Source: Planctomycetales bacterium (GTDB lineage: Bacteria; Planctomycetota; Planctomycetia; Planctomycetales; Planctomycetaceae). From it: a stretch of 64,000 bases of DNA. The stretch is taken from contig JAPLOA010000076.1 of assembly GCA_026400835.1 (NCBI GenBank), forward strand, positions 206,465 through 270,464. Direction: 5' to 3'. This document shows positions 17,783 through 26,615 of this stretch, one piece after another (position 1 is the first letter of the stretch; every line of letters begins with the position of its first letter). Position numbers and translations under genes: made by a program. The notes below the pieces were generated by a model. The model searched no databases. It saw nothing but the letters and a program-made list of their open reading frames with translations, and was not told the DNA's origin.

Positions 17783-17819
17783 ATCAACCATCTCATCAGA
17801 CAGGAAAGTTGGCTTCGTC

Positions 17820-18830
17820 ATGAAATCCGTTGCCCGACGAGTGTATTCCCGACGACTATGCTGTCGTCGGATTTTGGCAGGCCTGACCGTCCTGACGATT
17901 GCCAGCTCCTTGATGGCCTGTCAGGTCCCCGTGTTTCGTTATGCACTGGAACGCTGGAGCTCGGACCAATATCGAATTCTGGTACTTACGAAAGGACCGC
18001 TGGATGCTGAACACCAGGCAGCTTTGAAGACGCTGGAAGATACGTCGGAACGTCCGGCTCAAGCGACGATCAAGGTGCATGATGTTTCGACGACCAAAGA
18101 CGCTTTTGTGAAGCAGCTCTGGAAAGGTCGAGAGAAGGATTCCAGTCCGCTGATGGTGGCACTTTATCCGGAACGGTCGTCGATCAATGCAGAGCAAGTG
18201 GCCAGCTCTTCCCCTCTGTCTGCACAGAGCGTGGCACAGGTTGTAGACTCTCCGGCCAGAAAAGAGATTATCCAGAAATTGTCCGAAGGGTATTCGGCAG
18301 TTTGGATTTTTCTGGAGTCAGGAGACGCAGCCAAAGATCATGCGGCACTAACGCGACTGCAGGAACAGCTTGAAAAAGACACAGAGTGGCTGAAGCTGCC
18401 GTCACCCGAGGAAATGGAGATCACTCCTGAACTGCTTGACGGCGCAAAGATTCGATTGCAGATTCAGTTCTCTGTGGTCTCCGTCAGGAGAGACGACCCG
18501 AAGGAACAATTCCTGATCGATTGTTTGCTGAACAGCGAATCAGATCTGCGTGATTATAAGGAACCGATGGCCTTCCCGGTCTTTGGGCGAGGTCGAGTGC
18601 TCTACGCGGTTGTCGGACAGGGAATCTCGGCCGACACGATTCGCAAAGCATCGTCGTTCATTGCGGGGCCGTGTTCGTGTCAGGTGAAAGAACAGAACCC
18701 AGGGTTTGATCTGCTGCTAAGCTGCGACTGGGATGAGCTGGTTGGCGAAACCTTTATCAGCGAGCCAATCCCGGAAGGCGATTCGGAACCAAAACTGCTG
18801 ACCATTCCCGCTGGCCGTGCCAGGCCCTGA
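17820..18830 (+). CDS. Hypothetical lipoprotein
   Basis: The product has 336 residues from the ATG at 17820, which has AGGAAA upstream; the open frame extends 49 codons further, but that part overlaps the 3' end of the remnant and looks non-coding. The N terminus is basic with RRLCCRRI, then a hydrophobic stretch ending in lipobox LMAC. The mature part reads like an alternating alpha/beta domain (YRILVLTKGPLD, AVWIFLESGDAAKDHAAL) followed by a second one with FPVFGRGRVLYAVVG and a cysteine cluster GPCSCQVKEQNPGFDLLLSCDW. I do not recognise the family. It stands alone, with about 370 bases to the next gene. Confidence 0.75.
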   Translation: MKSVARRVYSRRLCCRRILAGLTVLTIASSLMACQVPVFRYALERWSSDQYRILVLTKGPLDAEHQAALKTLEDTSERPAQATIKVHDVSTTKDAFVKQLWKGREKDSSPLMVALYPERSSINAEQVASSSPLSAQSVAQVVDSPARKEIIQKLSEGYSAVWIFLESGDAAKDHAALTRLQEQLEKDTEWLKLPSPEEMEITPELLDGAKIRLQIQFSVVSVRRDDPKEQFLIDCLLNSESDLRDYKEPMAFPVFGRGRVLYAVVGQGISADTIRKASSFIAGPCSCQVKEQNPGFDLLLSCDWDELVGETFISEPIPEGDSEPKLLTIPAGRARP

Positions 18831-19196
18831 TGAAAACGATGAACTCCTCCGGCGCAATATGAGGGGATGATTAGCCCGGCCCTGACTCTCTGGAAGGATC
18901 TCACGTCCCTGCTTTCTGACGCCTATTCGGCCACGTTCGGAATTCAGTGAACTCGCAACCTCCGGGTAAGCACTATTCTCCTCATGAATTGAGAAACGGC
19001 CTGAGTGCTGCCGGATTCATGCACAGAATTGATTCTTCGCGACCACACACGGATTAGCCTGTTGCCATATGCATGGCATCCACATACGATCGACCATGGA
19101 AACGAGACAAATCTCTGCACCATTGCGAAAGGCAGGGAATCGCAATACTCTGCTGGATCTCGTTGTCTTATTCTGTTCGGAAGGACTGTCCTGGTG
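18831..19196 (+). other. Intergenic region, nothing identified
   Basis: This 366-base gap lies between two lipoprotein genes on the same strand. The downstream open frame can be read back to 19005, but that part has no signal-peptide or repeat character and the lipobox is reached only after the ATG at 19197. No terminator with a T run or other element was seen. Confidence 0.4.
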
Positions 19197-20510
19197 ATGA
19201 ATTTCTTAGCCAGTCGATGTGGTTTGTTGAGTATCGTGATCCTGATGTTGGTCTCGACGGGTTGTGAACAATCTACTGGCCCTTCATCAAAGGAACAGGA
19301 TGCGAAACAATCTGCCATAACTCCTGATGACGCGGCATCCGTCGCTGCTCTGGAGAAAGCGGGTTGCAGCCTGAAAAAGAATACCGACGGCCTGGTGACA
19401 GAAATTGCCGTTTCGGCCGATACGGATTTTGCGGAATCCATGAAGCATCTGGCTGGCGTTCCCAATATCACAGTGGCCCGCTTTGGAGGGCCAGGGATGA
19501 ATGACTCCGGGATGCAGTCGCTGGCCAATCTGAAGTTGCTCAAACGGCTCGACCTGACAGACTGCTCTGCCATCGGCGACGGGACTTTGGCAGTTATCGG
19601 AGGGCTGACAAATATGGAAGCCCTGGTGCTGCGTCGTGCAGGCTTTACCGACGCTGGCCTGGAGAGTGTCAAAAGCCTGACAAAGCTCCGCGCGATTGAT
19701 TTACGAAACAGCAACGTAACGGATGCCGGAGTTGCTCATCTGGCGGGAATCAAGTCACTTGTGGATGTGCAGTTGGAGAAATCCAAGGTGACCGACGCAG
19801 GAATTGAACATCTGCAGGGGCTTCCTTTGAAATCCTTGAATCTGAATTACACCGCGGTAACGGATTTGGCCATGCCAGCCATCGGGAGTATCGGTACGCT
19901 CGAATCACTCCAGATGGAAGCGTCTCGGCTGACGGATGTCGGTATGGTGGAAGTCGCAAAACTGAAGAAGCTGAAACGTTTTGGCTGTCGATTGGCCGAC
20001 GTGACCGGAGCTGGCGTAAAGCATCTGGCTGGACTCACTGAGTTGACTCGACTGGAATTGCGGGAGACTTCGCTTGATGACGAAGGCCTGGAAGTTGTCA
20101 GCAATCTTCCCAAACTCACGTATCTCGACATCAGTGAATGCCGATTGATCTCCGGGGATGGCATCGCCAGGCTTGGCAAGTTGACAGGGCTGACATTTCT
20201 GGAACTGCGAGAAATCAAGAAGGTCAAAGATGAGAGTTTTGCGGCTCTGGCCACGCTGACGAATCTTGTTGATCTGAACGTCTCTGCGACTCGAATTACA
20301 GATGAATCTGCCGCAGTGCTCCTGAAGATGCAGAAGCTGGAACGGTTGAGTGTGGCAGGATCTCAGATGGGCGATGCCGGAATCGTGCAGCTGGGACAGC
20401 TTCCAGCATTGAAGTGGCTGGACCTGACGGCCTCTAACCCAACAGAGGATACGATTAAAGCACTGAAAGCGGCCAGGCCAGACATGGAGATCCTGAGCGC
20501 AGCGAATTAA
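19197..20510 (+). CDS. Leucine-rich repeat lipoprotein
   Basis: The protein has 437 residues from the ATG at 19197, with GGAAGGA about 11 bases upstream. A signal peptide with lipobox VSTGC is followed by a linker and then about thirteen leucine-rich repeats of 23-25 residues, for example LTKLRAIDLRNSNVTDAGVAHLAG. The TDAGV/LxGL pattern is that of the cysteine-free bacterial LRR type abundant in planctomycetes. It is predicted to be anchored to a membrane and to bind other proteins through its curved repeat surface. No catalytic domain is present. The next gene, hemL, is separated by a palindromic element, so no operon is evident. Confidence 0.9.
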   Translation: MNFLASRCGLLSIVILMLVSTGCEQSTGPSSKEQDAKQSAITPDDAASVAALEKAGCSLKKNTDGLVTEIAVSADTDFAESMKHLAGVPNITVARFGGPGMNDSGMQSLANLKLLKRLDLTDCSAIGDGTLAVIGGLTNMEALVLRRAGFTDAGLESVKSLTKLRAIDLRNSNVTDAGVAHLAGIKSLVDVQLEKSKVTDAGIEHLQGLPLKSLNLNYTAVTDLAMPAIGSIGTLESLQMEASRLTDVGMVEVAKLKKLKRFGCRLADVTGAGVKHLAGLTELTRLELRETSLDDEGLEVVSNLPKLTYLDISECRLISGDGIARLGKLTGLTFLELREIKKVKDESFAALATLTNLVDLNVSATRITDESAAVLLKMQKLERLSVAGSQMGDAGIVQLGQLPALKWLDLTASNPTEDTIKALKAARPDMEILSAAN

Positions 20511-20530
20511 GGCATCTGAACATTCCCGAA

Positions 20531-20606
20531 GGCGAGCGGCTGGGCGTCAGCCCTCCGCGTCTTCGGCTGACTATTCACACGGAGGGCTGACACCCTGCCG
20601 CTCGCC
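20531..20606. repeat. REP-like palindromic element
   Basis: Two arms form a long imperfect hairpin. The outer stem GGCGAGCGGC (20531-20540) pairs with GCCGCTCGCC (20597-20606). The inner stem GTCAGCCCTCCG (20546-20557) pairs with CGGAGGGCTGAC (20580-20591). Five unpaired bases on each side separate the stems and the loop is about 22 bases. There is no T run, so a simple terminator is unlikely. Its intergenic place between an LRR gene and hemL, and the conserved head shared with 28772-28801, suggest a dispersed REP-type repeat. Confidence 0.65.
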
Positions 20607-20645
20607 ATAAACGACCACTCAAGATCGAACGAAACAAAAACACAT

Positions 20646-21950
20646 ATGCTGACCGATACCTCAAAACGCACTCGCAGCGAATCGTTATTTAAGCACGCAG
20701 CCAAGTTGATTCCGGGTGGAGTCAACAGTCCTGCTCGAGCTTTTGGCGGAGTCGGCGGCACACCACCGTTCATGAAGCGAGGAGATGGCGCGTACCTGTA
20801 CGACGTTGATGGCAATCGTTTCATCGACTACATCTGTTCGTGGGGCCCACATCTGTTTGGCCATCGCCATCCGAAGATTCTTCAGGCGATTGAACATGCA
20901 TTGACAATCGGCACCAGCTTCGGCGCGCCGACGGAGGCAGAAGCGGAGCTGGCTCAACTTGTCATTGAAATGGTGCCGTCGATCGAGATGGTGCGAATGG
21001 TGAATTCGGGTACTGAAGCCACGATGTCGGCCATTCGCGTCGCACGAGGATTCACGGGGCGTAACGGGATCGTGAAGTTTGCCGGCTGTTATCACGGCCA
21101 TGTTGATAGTTTGTTGGTGGCTGCTGGTAGTGCGGCTTTGACTTTGGGGTGCCCTTCCAGTCCAGGTGTTCCAGCCGGGGCTACTGCAGACACATTGGTT
21201 CTGCCGTATAACGACTGCGAAAGTCTGCTGGCCGCGTTTCAAAAGAACGGTGATCAATTAGCGGCCGTCATTCTGGAGCCAGTGGTTGGCAATATGGGCT
21301 GCGTGATTCCAACGCCCGAGTTTCTATCGTTGTTGCGGTCGTTATGTACGCAACACGGGACCGTGTTGATTTTCGACGAAGTCATGACGGGCTTTCGCGT
21401 TGCCTCCGGAGGTGCTCAGCAGCTATTCGGCGTCATGCCCGATATGACGACACTAGGAAAAATCATCGGTGCAGGCATGCCAGTTGGTGCCTACGGTGGT
21501 CGCGCAGAGATTATGAATTGCGTTTCACCTGTAGGGAAGGTCTACCAGGCTGGCACGCTCTCCGGCAATCCTGTGGCGATGGCCGCCGGAATCGCGATGC
21601 TGAATCTGATCCGCGATGAGAATCCGTACCCGAGGCTTGAGACAACAAGTGCCATGTTGGCTGAGGGCTTTCAAGCGGCGGCGGCAGAACATGGAATTCC
21701 TGTCACGATTAATCGCGTCGGTAGTATGCTCACAGTGTTTCTCACCTCGAATGGAGTCAGTGATCTGGCGTCAGCAACGTCATCAGATACAGCCTTGTTT
21801 TCAAAATGGTTTCATGGCTTGCTGAATCGAGGCGTCTATCTCCCCTGCAGCCAGTTTGAAGCCCTGTTTGTTTCTGCAGTGCATACACCGGCAGATATTG
21901 AGCAAACAATCCTTGCGGCCCGGGCTGCTTTTGCAGCATTGAAAAGCTGA
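20646..21950 (+). CDS. hemL: Glutamate-1-semialdehyde 2,1-aminomutase
   Basis: This 434-residue PLP enzyme converts glutamate-1-semialdehyde to 5-aminolevulinate in the C5 route of heme and other tetrapyrroles. Family landmarks: the start SLFKHAAKLIPGGVNSPARAFGGVGG, the NSGTEATMSAIRVARGFTGR motif, YHGHVDSLL, IFDEVMTGFR for the cofactor aspartate, and TLGKIIGAGMPVGAYGG with the Schiff-base lysine at residue 272. Length matches the family (about 430). It is cytoplasmic and stands alone here. The 5' side holds the REP-like element. Heme supply is relevant to the CxxCH heme protein elsewhere in the window, but there is no linkage. Confidence 0.97.
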   Translation: MLTDTSKRTRSESLFKHAAKLIPGGVNSPARAFGGVGGTPPFMKRGDGAYLYDVDGNRFIDYICSWGPHLFGHRHPKILQAIEHALTIGTSFGAPTEAEAELAQLVIEMVPSIEMVRMVNSGTEATMSAIRVARGFTGRNGIVKFAGCYHGHVDSLLVAAGSAALTLGCPSSPGVPAGATADTLVLPYNDCESLLAAFQKNGDQLAAVILEPVVGNMGCVIPTPEFLSLLRSLCTQHGTVLIFDEVMTGFRVASGGAQQLFGVMPDMTTLGKIIGAGMPVGAYGGRAEIMNCVSPVGKVYQAGTLSGNPVAMAAGIAMLNLIRDENPYPRLETTSAMLAEGFQAAAAEHGIPVTINRVGSMLTVFLTSNGVSDLASATSSDTALFSKWFHGLLNRGVYLPCSQFEALFVSAVHTPADIEQTILAARAAFAALKS

Positions 21951-22355
21951 TCGATAATGAGAAGCAAGGACTGTCGAACAGGCTCCGGAGCAACGGCCTG
22001 TTGTCAGCCCCGTGCTGGGGACATCGCGATTCTTTCGCTGGTGGATTTAAGGTGAAGCAGTTGTAAGGGTTTCTCTGAACTGTCTGAATATCCGGGCCGG
22101 AAAAGGTCCTCCAACAGTCTGCCAGGTGTTGATTTTCTACAACATGATCCGGCTCTTGAGGACTTCCCCCGTTTCGGTGTGGCAACCTTGTTGCATAGAC
22201 AGGACGGATGAATCGTGTTCCCGGGATTAAACCAAATTCGCTTGAAAGACAGACAAAGAAACCGTCATTGAGACCTAAGTTTGAAAACATTCAGGGTGTG
22301 CGCAGCGATGCGTAAACCTCGTTTTCATTCAGGATATCTTCGGAAAACGGCTTCA
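21951..22355. other. Intergenic region with weak hairpins
   Basis: This 405-base gap lies after hemL. AACAGGC (21977-21983) can pair with GCCTGTT (21996-22002), and GCCCC near 22007 can pair with GGGG near 22017. Neither is followed by a T run, so a terminator is only possible. No gene or promoter is convincing. Confidence 0.35.
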
Positions 22356-23231
22356 ATGCAGACAACGTCAGTTTTGGAACGCCCAAGAGAAGTCCGCCCT
22401 GCCGCAGACGCGGCGGCTGAGCAGACTCAGAACTTCTCAAACCTTGTAGCTCAGCACACGGTCGACCTACCCGGCACAGAATGGCTCACGCGAATCCCAC
22501 TGGTATCACCCCGGGAAAACGTGAGATGCCTGTCGCTGCCTCACCGATTCATAAAGCGAGCGTTCGATATTACATGCGCGCTGACGCTGGTCATTTTGAC
22601 TTCACCACTTCTGTTTATGGCGGCCATGCTGGTCAAACTGACATCACCAGGCTCGGTGATCTACTCTCAGACCCGCGTCGGTTTGAATCTTCGAACAAAG
22701 AAGAAAAAAGATCGTCGTGAACAAGCACAAGGTCTTGCTGCTGATCATTCCGAACGCCGCAATCCTGATCGTGATCGCCGCGAGTTGAGTAACTATGGTC
22801 GCCCATTCACGATCTATAAGTTTCGCACAATGCGAACCGACGCCGAACGCAATGGGGCTCAGTTTGCGAAACAAGGTGACGCAAGAATCACATCAATTGG
22901 ACGATTTCTTCGCAGAACGCGAATTGATGAACTGCCACAACTCTGGAATATCCTCAAGGGCGACATGTCTCTGATAGGGCCCCGTCCGGAGCGTCCTGAA
23001 TTCATGATGAAGCTTCAGGAACAAATCCCGAACTTCATCGACCGATTGGGACTGAAGCCCGGATTGACCGGGATCGCGCAAGTCGTCAACGGATATGACA
23101 ACGAACTGGAAGGCTTTCGCCGCAAAGTGTCTTACGATCTGCTCTATCTGCAAAACTGCAGTGTCTGGAACGACATCAAAATCCTGTTTCGAACAGTGCG
23201 TGTGGTCATTACAGGTGAGGGTGCTCTGTAA
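22356..23231 (+). CDS. Sugar transferase, monotopic phosphoglycosyl transferase
   Basis: The product has 291 residues if started at the ATG at 22356; in-frame starts at 22281 (TTG) and 22308 (ATG) are possible and no start has a strong ribosome site. One hydrophobic segment (FDITCALTLVILTSPLLFMAAML) precedes the catalytic domain of the WcaJ/PglC type: TIYKFRTMRTDAE with the catalytic Asp-Glu, IGRFLRRTRIDELPQLWNIL, GDMSLIGPRPERPEF and PGLTGIAQV. Such enzymes move a sugar phosphate onto undecaprenyl phosphate to start polysaccharide or glycan synthesis at the inner membrane. Between QTRVGLN and the FRTM motif lies an extra basic stretch of about 40 residues (KKKKDRRE). No other glycan genes are adjacent. 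Confidence 0.9.
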   Translation: MQTTSVLERPREVRPAADAAAEQTQNFSNLVAQHTVDLPGTEWLTRIPLVSPRENVRCLSLPHRFIKRAFDITCALTLVILTSPLLFMAAMLVKLTSPGSVIYSQTRVGLNLRTKKKKDRREQAQGLAADHSERRNPDRDRRELSNYGRPFTIYKFRTMRTDAERNGAQFAKQGDARITSIGRFLRRTRIDELPQLWNILKGDMSLIGPRPERPEFMMKLQEQIPNFIDRLGLKPGLTGIAQVVNGYDNELEGFRRKVSYDLLYLQNCSVWNDIKILFRTVRVVITGEGAL

Positions 23232-23267
23232 GATTCGCCTGTCACTTTATCGCAACCACTAAAGCAG

Positions 23268-23300
23268 AAAGACGCCAACCAAAAATGGTTGGCGTCTTTC
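23268..23300. terminator. Bidirectional intrinsic terminator
   Basis: GACGCCAACC (23271-23280) pairs perfectly with GGTTGGCGTC (23287-23296) around a 6-base A-rich loop. AAA stands before and TTTC after the stem, so it can serve both the sugar transferase gene and the convergent gene at 23332-23943. Confidence 0.8.
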
Positions 23301-23331
23301 TATTTGTAACATTCTCCGGCCGGCTCTCAGA

Positions 23332-23943
23332 CTATGGTGAAGCAACCTGGGCTGGTGGATCTTCGTTGTGTTCATGAATTGCGATGGCCACACCAGTCGC
23401 AGCAGCACCAATAACCGCGAGGGCCACGACGTCCATGAGACCAAAGCCGGAACTTGGCTGGTTATAGTTATCGTAGTAAGGATCATTATAGTGTTCGTAG
23501 GCCTGGCCCCGAACAATCTCTTCGCTGGCTGCAACCACAAACCCATCCACGGCACCGGACGGAGCTGTCCCGTTTTTCCAAAGTCGCACAGATGAAGTCA
23601 TAGATCCCACAGAAATTTCGTGGGCTCCGCCCCGAACTCCAGTGATCAGGAAATCTCCGTCGGTACCAGTCGTCGTACGAGCAATCGTGGTCCCCTCGAA
23701 CTTCAGTTCAATCTGAGCGTTCTCTACGGGTCTCTGGTCCGAGGTAAAAACTTTGCCACGCAATGCCCCGTCGGCTTGCAATTCGACATCACGAGCAATC
23801 CTTGCTCGCTCAATAGCAGCACCGCTGTCAGAGGCAGATCTTCCAGCACGGTCGTTATCGAAAGCAACAGCTGTGTTGGAGATCAGGATCCCAAAGCATA
23901 CCGCGATGCTGGCGGCTTTGTTCAATGATGAGTACTTTTGCAT
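23332..23943 (-). CDS. Secreted protein with carboxypeptidase-regulatory-like domain and C-terminal helix
   Basis: This 203-residue protein has an N-terminal signal peptide ending near NTAVAFDN. Residues about 58-115 form a carboxypeptidase-regulatory-like beta-sandwich (LRGKVFTSDQRPVENAQIEL, then TGTDGDFLITGVRGGAHEI). A Tyr/Asn-rich stretch (YEHYNDPYYDNYNQ) comes next, then a glycine/alanine-rich membrane helix (MDVVALAVIGAAATGVAIAI) and a short tail. The arrangement suggests an envelope protein anchored at its C terminus. It converges on the sugar transferase gene across a shared terminator. No enzyme activity is predicted and the precise role is unknown. Confidence 0.82.
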   Translation of the reverse strand: MQKYSSLNKAASIAVCFGILISNTAVAFDNDRAGRSASDSGAAIERARIARDVELQADGALRGKVFTSDQRPVENAQIELKFEGTTIARTTTGTDGDFLITGVRGGAHEISVGSMTSSVRLWKNGTAPSGAVDGFVVAASEEIVRGQAYEHYNDPYYDNYNQPSSGFGLMDVVALAVIGAAATGVAIAIHEHNEDPPAQVASP

Positions 23944-24365
23944 CTCTTTGAGACCTTTTCATTAATGTCAGTCGCCGTCGATCGACGCATTGCGACAGCC
24001 ACGACTCGTTGGGTAGCCCTCAGCCATCCCATACCCCCCGAACACAAATAGCCCGGGAAAGACCGATCGTTGAAAATCGCACTTGATCGATTCATCGACA
24101 AAGGCAGAGAGAGTGCTACATTCGGAACAGCCAGAAAAAACAGATTCCGCAGAAAAACCCGGACCGGCAGCTTTCGCAGAAATGGTCCAGGGCGGAGTTT
24201 TTCCATGAGCAAACTGAGTTGACGAAACTCAGGAAAGACCGGGAGATTTTCATCTCGCCCAAACTCAGCGGCTAACTTGACCGAGCATTGAATACCCCTG
24301 ACGATACCTTTTTCACTCACCCTGTCTTCTCATTCAATGGTTTCCACTCGAAGAAGGAGCTTGCG
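23944..24365. other. Intergenic region between divergent genes
   Basis: This 422-base gap lies between the secreted protein gene (minus) and the radical SAM gene (plus). It must hold promoters for both, but no clear consensus boxes, repeats or RNA structures were found. The radical SAM open frame can be read back to 24288, though that part looks unlike the family N terminus. Confidence 0.4.
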
Positions 24366-25436
24366 TTGGTTGTTCCCATTGGCCGAGGCGCGGCTGATAA
24401 TCCGGCAAACCGGTTTCTGCCGATTCTCGTGGAGGCCGACTACGAGCAGATGGAGTTCGACGACGACTTCCGGTCAGAGCTTGAACGCCCGAGGACAATG
24501 TATTTCGATGACACATCACGGACGATCATTTCAGAAAACGACAGCCCTGATGTCCCCTTTCAATACAGCTTGAATCCGTACCGTGGTTGTTTGCACGGAT
24601 GCAGCTACTGTTACGCTCGCCCATCGCATGAGTACCTCGGGTTCAGCGCGGGACTTGACTTTGAAACTACGATTCTGGTGAAACGGAATGCTGCTTCATT
24701 GTTTCGCGACTGGCTGACTCGACCAAGATACGAATGTCAGGCAGTCATGCTCTCCGGTGTTACGGACTGTTACCAGCCCGTCGAACGTAAATTGCAGATT
24801 ACTCGACAGTGCATTGAGGTCGCCTGTGAAGCTCGACAGCCCATTTCCATAATCACTAAAAACTCCTTGATTACACGAGACATTGACCTGCTTCGCGAAC
24901 TGGCGGATCAGGGCTTGTGTCGAGCCGCCATCAGTATCAACAGTCTGGATCAATCACTGACAAAACGGCTGGAGCCTGCCTGCACCGCTCCGGCAGGCCG
25001 TATTGAGGCGATCTCTCGCCTGTCGTCTGCCGGCATCCCGGTTCACGCCATGATTGCTCCAATTATCCCGGGGATTAATGATCACGAAATCCCTGCCGTC
25101 CTGAAGGAGGTTTCTGAAGCAGGAGCCAAATCGGCCAGCTTCATTATGATTCGCCTGCCACTGACGGTAGAAACTGTTTTTCTGGACTGGCTGAAACGTC
25201 ATCATCCGACTCAGGCCGCCAAAGTAGAGTCTCGCCTGCGAGTTGTTCGTGAAGGAAAGCTGAATCAGAGTGAGTTCGGACTTCGCATGCGAGGAACCGG
25301 GCCAATTGCCGACCAGATCAGCGCCTTATTCAATCTGCATCGAAAACGCTGTGGGCTGACCGAAACATTGCCCGCATTGCGAACAGACCTCTTCAGACCT
25401 CCTCGAACATCCGGCGGTCAGCAGCATCTTTTCTGA
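24366..25436 (+). CDS. PA0069-family radical SAM protein
   Basis: The protein has 356 residues from a TTG at 24366, chosen because AAGGAG stands six bases before it and the family N terminus begins with a GRGA..NPANRF motif, seen here right after the start (GRGAADNPANRF). The radical SAM cluster motif is CLHGCSYC, with cysteines at 75, 79 and 82 (CX3CX2C). Further family features are SGVTDCYQPVE, ITKNSLITRDIDLL and MIAPIIPGINDHEI. These proteins resemble spore photoproduct lyase in their first half and use a [4Fe-4S] cluster and SAM to make radicals; the substrate is not known. It stands alone, and the next gene starts about 140 bases later. Confidence 0.9.
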   Translation: MVVPIGRGAADNPANRFLPILVEADYEQMEFDDDFRSELERPRTMYFDDTSRTIISENDSPDVPFQYSLNPYRGCLHGCSYCYARPSHEYLGFSAGLDFETTILVKRNAASLFRDWLTRPRYECQAVMLSGVTDCYQPVERKLQITRQCIEVACEARQPISIITKNSLITRDIDLLRELADQGLCRAAISINSLDQSLTKRLEPACTAPAGRIEAISRLSSAGIPVHAMIAPIIPGINDHEIPAVLKEVSEAGAKSASFIMIRLPLTVETVFLDWLKRHHPTQAAKVESRLRVVREGKLNQSEFGLRMRGTGPIADQISALFNLHRKRCGLTETLPALRTDLFRPPRTSGGQQHLF

Positions 25437-25579
25437 GTCCCGAATTTCCAAATCAGTCTTTGAGTCTGCCCGGGGAAACAACCGACTGACTGTGGGACGA
25501 ACGCTTCGCAAACGGTATTCTTCAGGATAACCAGTCCCGGGACTGCGTTCATCAGCTCAGGAATCTCCAACAAGGACCT

Positions 25580-26461
25580 TTGCATAGTTCTGCAAAGACA
25601 ATCGAAAGTCATGAATCTGTGGACGAATCGGAGAAACCAGAACTGACTCTTCTGCAGATATCGGATCTGCATTTTGGACCGCCCTATCGAGCAGAGGCTG
25701 GTGAGGCTGTTCTGCGTCTGGCCAATAAATCAGCCATTGACGCCATCATTGTCAGCGGCGATCTGACGCAGCGCGCAACGCGGGAGCAATTTGAGGCGGC
25801 TCGAGATTTTCTGTCGCGACTGCCTTCGGTACCACAGTTGGTCATTCCGGGAAACCACGATGTGCCGCTCTATCGTTTCTTTGAGAGGATAATGACTCCC
25901 CATGGGCTTTATCAGAAGATCATCTCTTCGGAACTGAATCCCGTGTTGAAAGTTGGCAAAGCGATCATCGCAGGAATCGATTCGACGTCGCCACACACGG
26001 CGATCAGTAATGGTCGGATCTTTCGACGTCAACTTGAGACGTGCGCGGAGTTGTTTCGCAATGCTCCCGCCGATGCGATTCGGATTGTGGTGGCTCATCA
26101 TCCGTTTGTTCCGGCTCCGGATTGCCTGCGCGACAAACGAGTGCAACGAGCAGTCCGAGCAATGAAGATCTTCGGGGAACTGGATATCGAACTGGTACTG
26201 GGCGGACATCTGCACCGCGCCTACGCCGGTGAATCATCGGACTTTTATCCAGCCATGCCTCGCGATCGAAGCATTCGAATTGTGCACTGCGGGACGACGA
26301 CCTCAAGACGCGGACGAGGCAGAGAAGCCGGCAGAAATTCACTGAACCTGATCGAGTTCAGAAAACAGACACTGACAGTCTCTCACTTTCTTTTCCGGGA
26401 TGAGTCTCAATCCTTTACGATTGAAAGTCGCCATATCTTCCAGAGGCGACAACAATCGTAG
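25580..26461 (+). CDS. Metallophosphoesterase, calcineurin-like (CpdA/Icc type)
   Basis: This 293-residue protein carries all the metal-binding blocks of the calcineurin-like fold in order: ISDLHFG, SGDLTQ, IPGNHD, VAHHPF and GGHLHRAY. The spacing and single-domain size fit the class III cyclic nucleotide phosphodiesterases (CpdA/Icc), which hydrolyse 3',5'-cAMP or related phosphodiesters in the cytoplasm. The actual substrate cannot be told. The start is uncertain: a TTG at 25580 has AAGGA upstream, a GTG at 25619 is also in frame, and there is no in-frame ATG before the first motif. A strong hairpin stands downstream between this gene and the convergent coiled-coil gene. Confidence 0.88.
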   Translation: MHSSAKTIESHESVDESEKPELTLLQISDLHFGPPYRAEAGEAVLRLANKSAIDAIIVSGDLTQRATREQFEAARDFLSRLPSVPQLVIPGNHDVPLYRFFERIMTPHGLYQKIISSELNPVLKVGKAIIAGIDSTSPHTAISNGRIFRRQLETCAELFRNAPADAIRIVVAHHPFVPAPDCLRDKRVQRAVRAMKIFGELDIELVLGGHLHRAYAGESSDFYPAMPRDRSIRIVHCGTTTSRRGRGREAGRNSLNLIEFRKQTLTVSHFLFRDESQSFTIESRHIFQRRQQS

Positions 26462-26536
26462 TGGGGTCGCTGAATATGCGCGAATCTTGATAGCAGCGCA
26501 GATCTCGACAGTGAGCAGAATCAATACTTCAGAAAG

Positions 26537-26572
26537 AATCTTCAGAGAGGCGTTGTCGCCTCTCTGAAGATT
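26537..26572. terminator. Strong 16-bp hairpin between convergent genes
   Basis: AATCTTCAGAGAGGCG (26537-26552) pairs perfectly with its complement at 26557-26572 around a TTGT loop. It lies between two convergent genes. No T run follows on either strand, so it may act as an RNA-end stabiliser or rely on stem strength rather than be a classical intrinsic terminator. Confidence 0.6.
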
Positions 26573-26615
26573 AACCTGGACGCTAATTCAGAACGTAAGT
26601 GGTATCTGCTACTCG

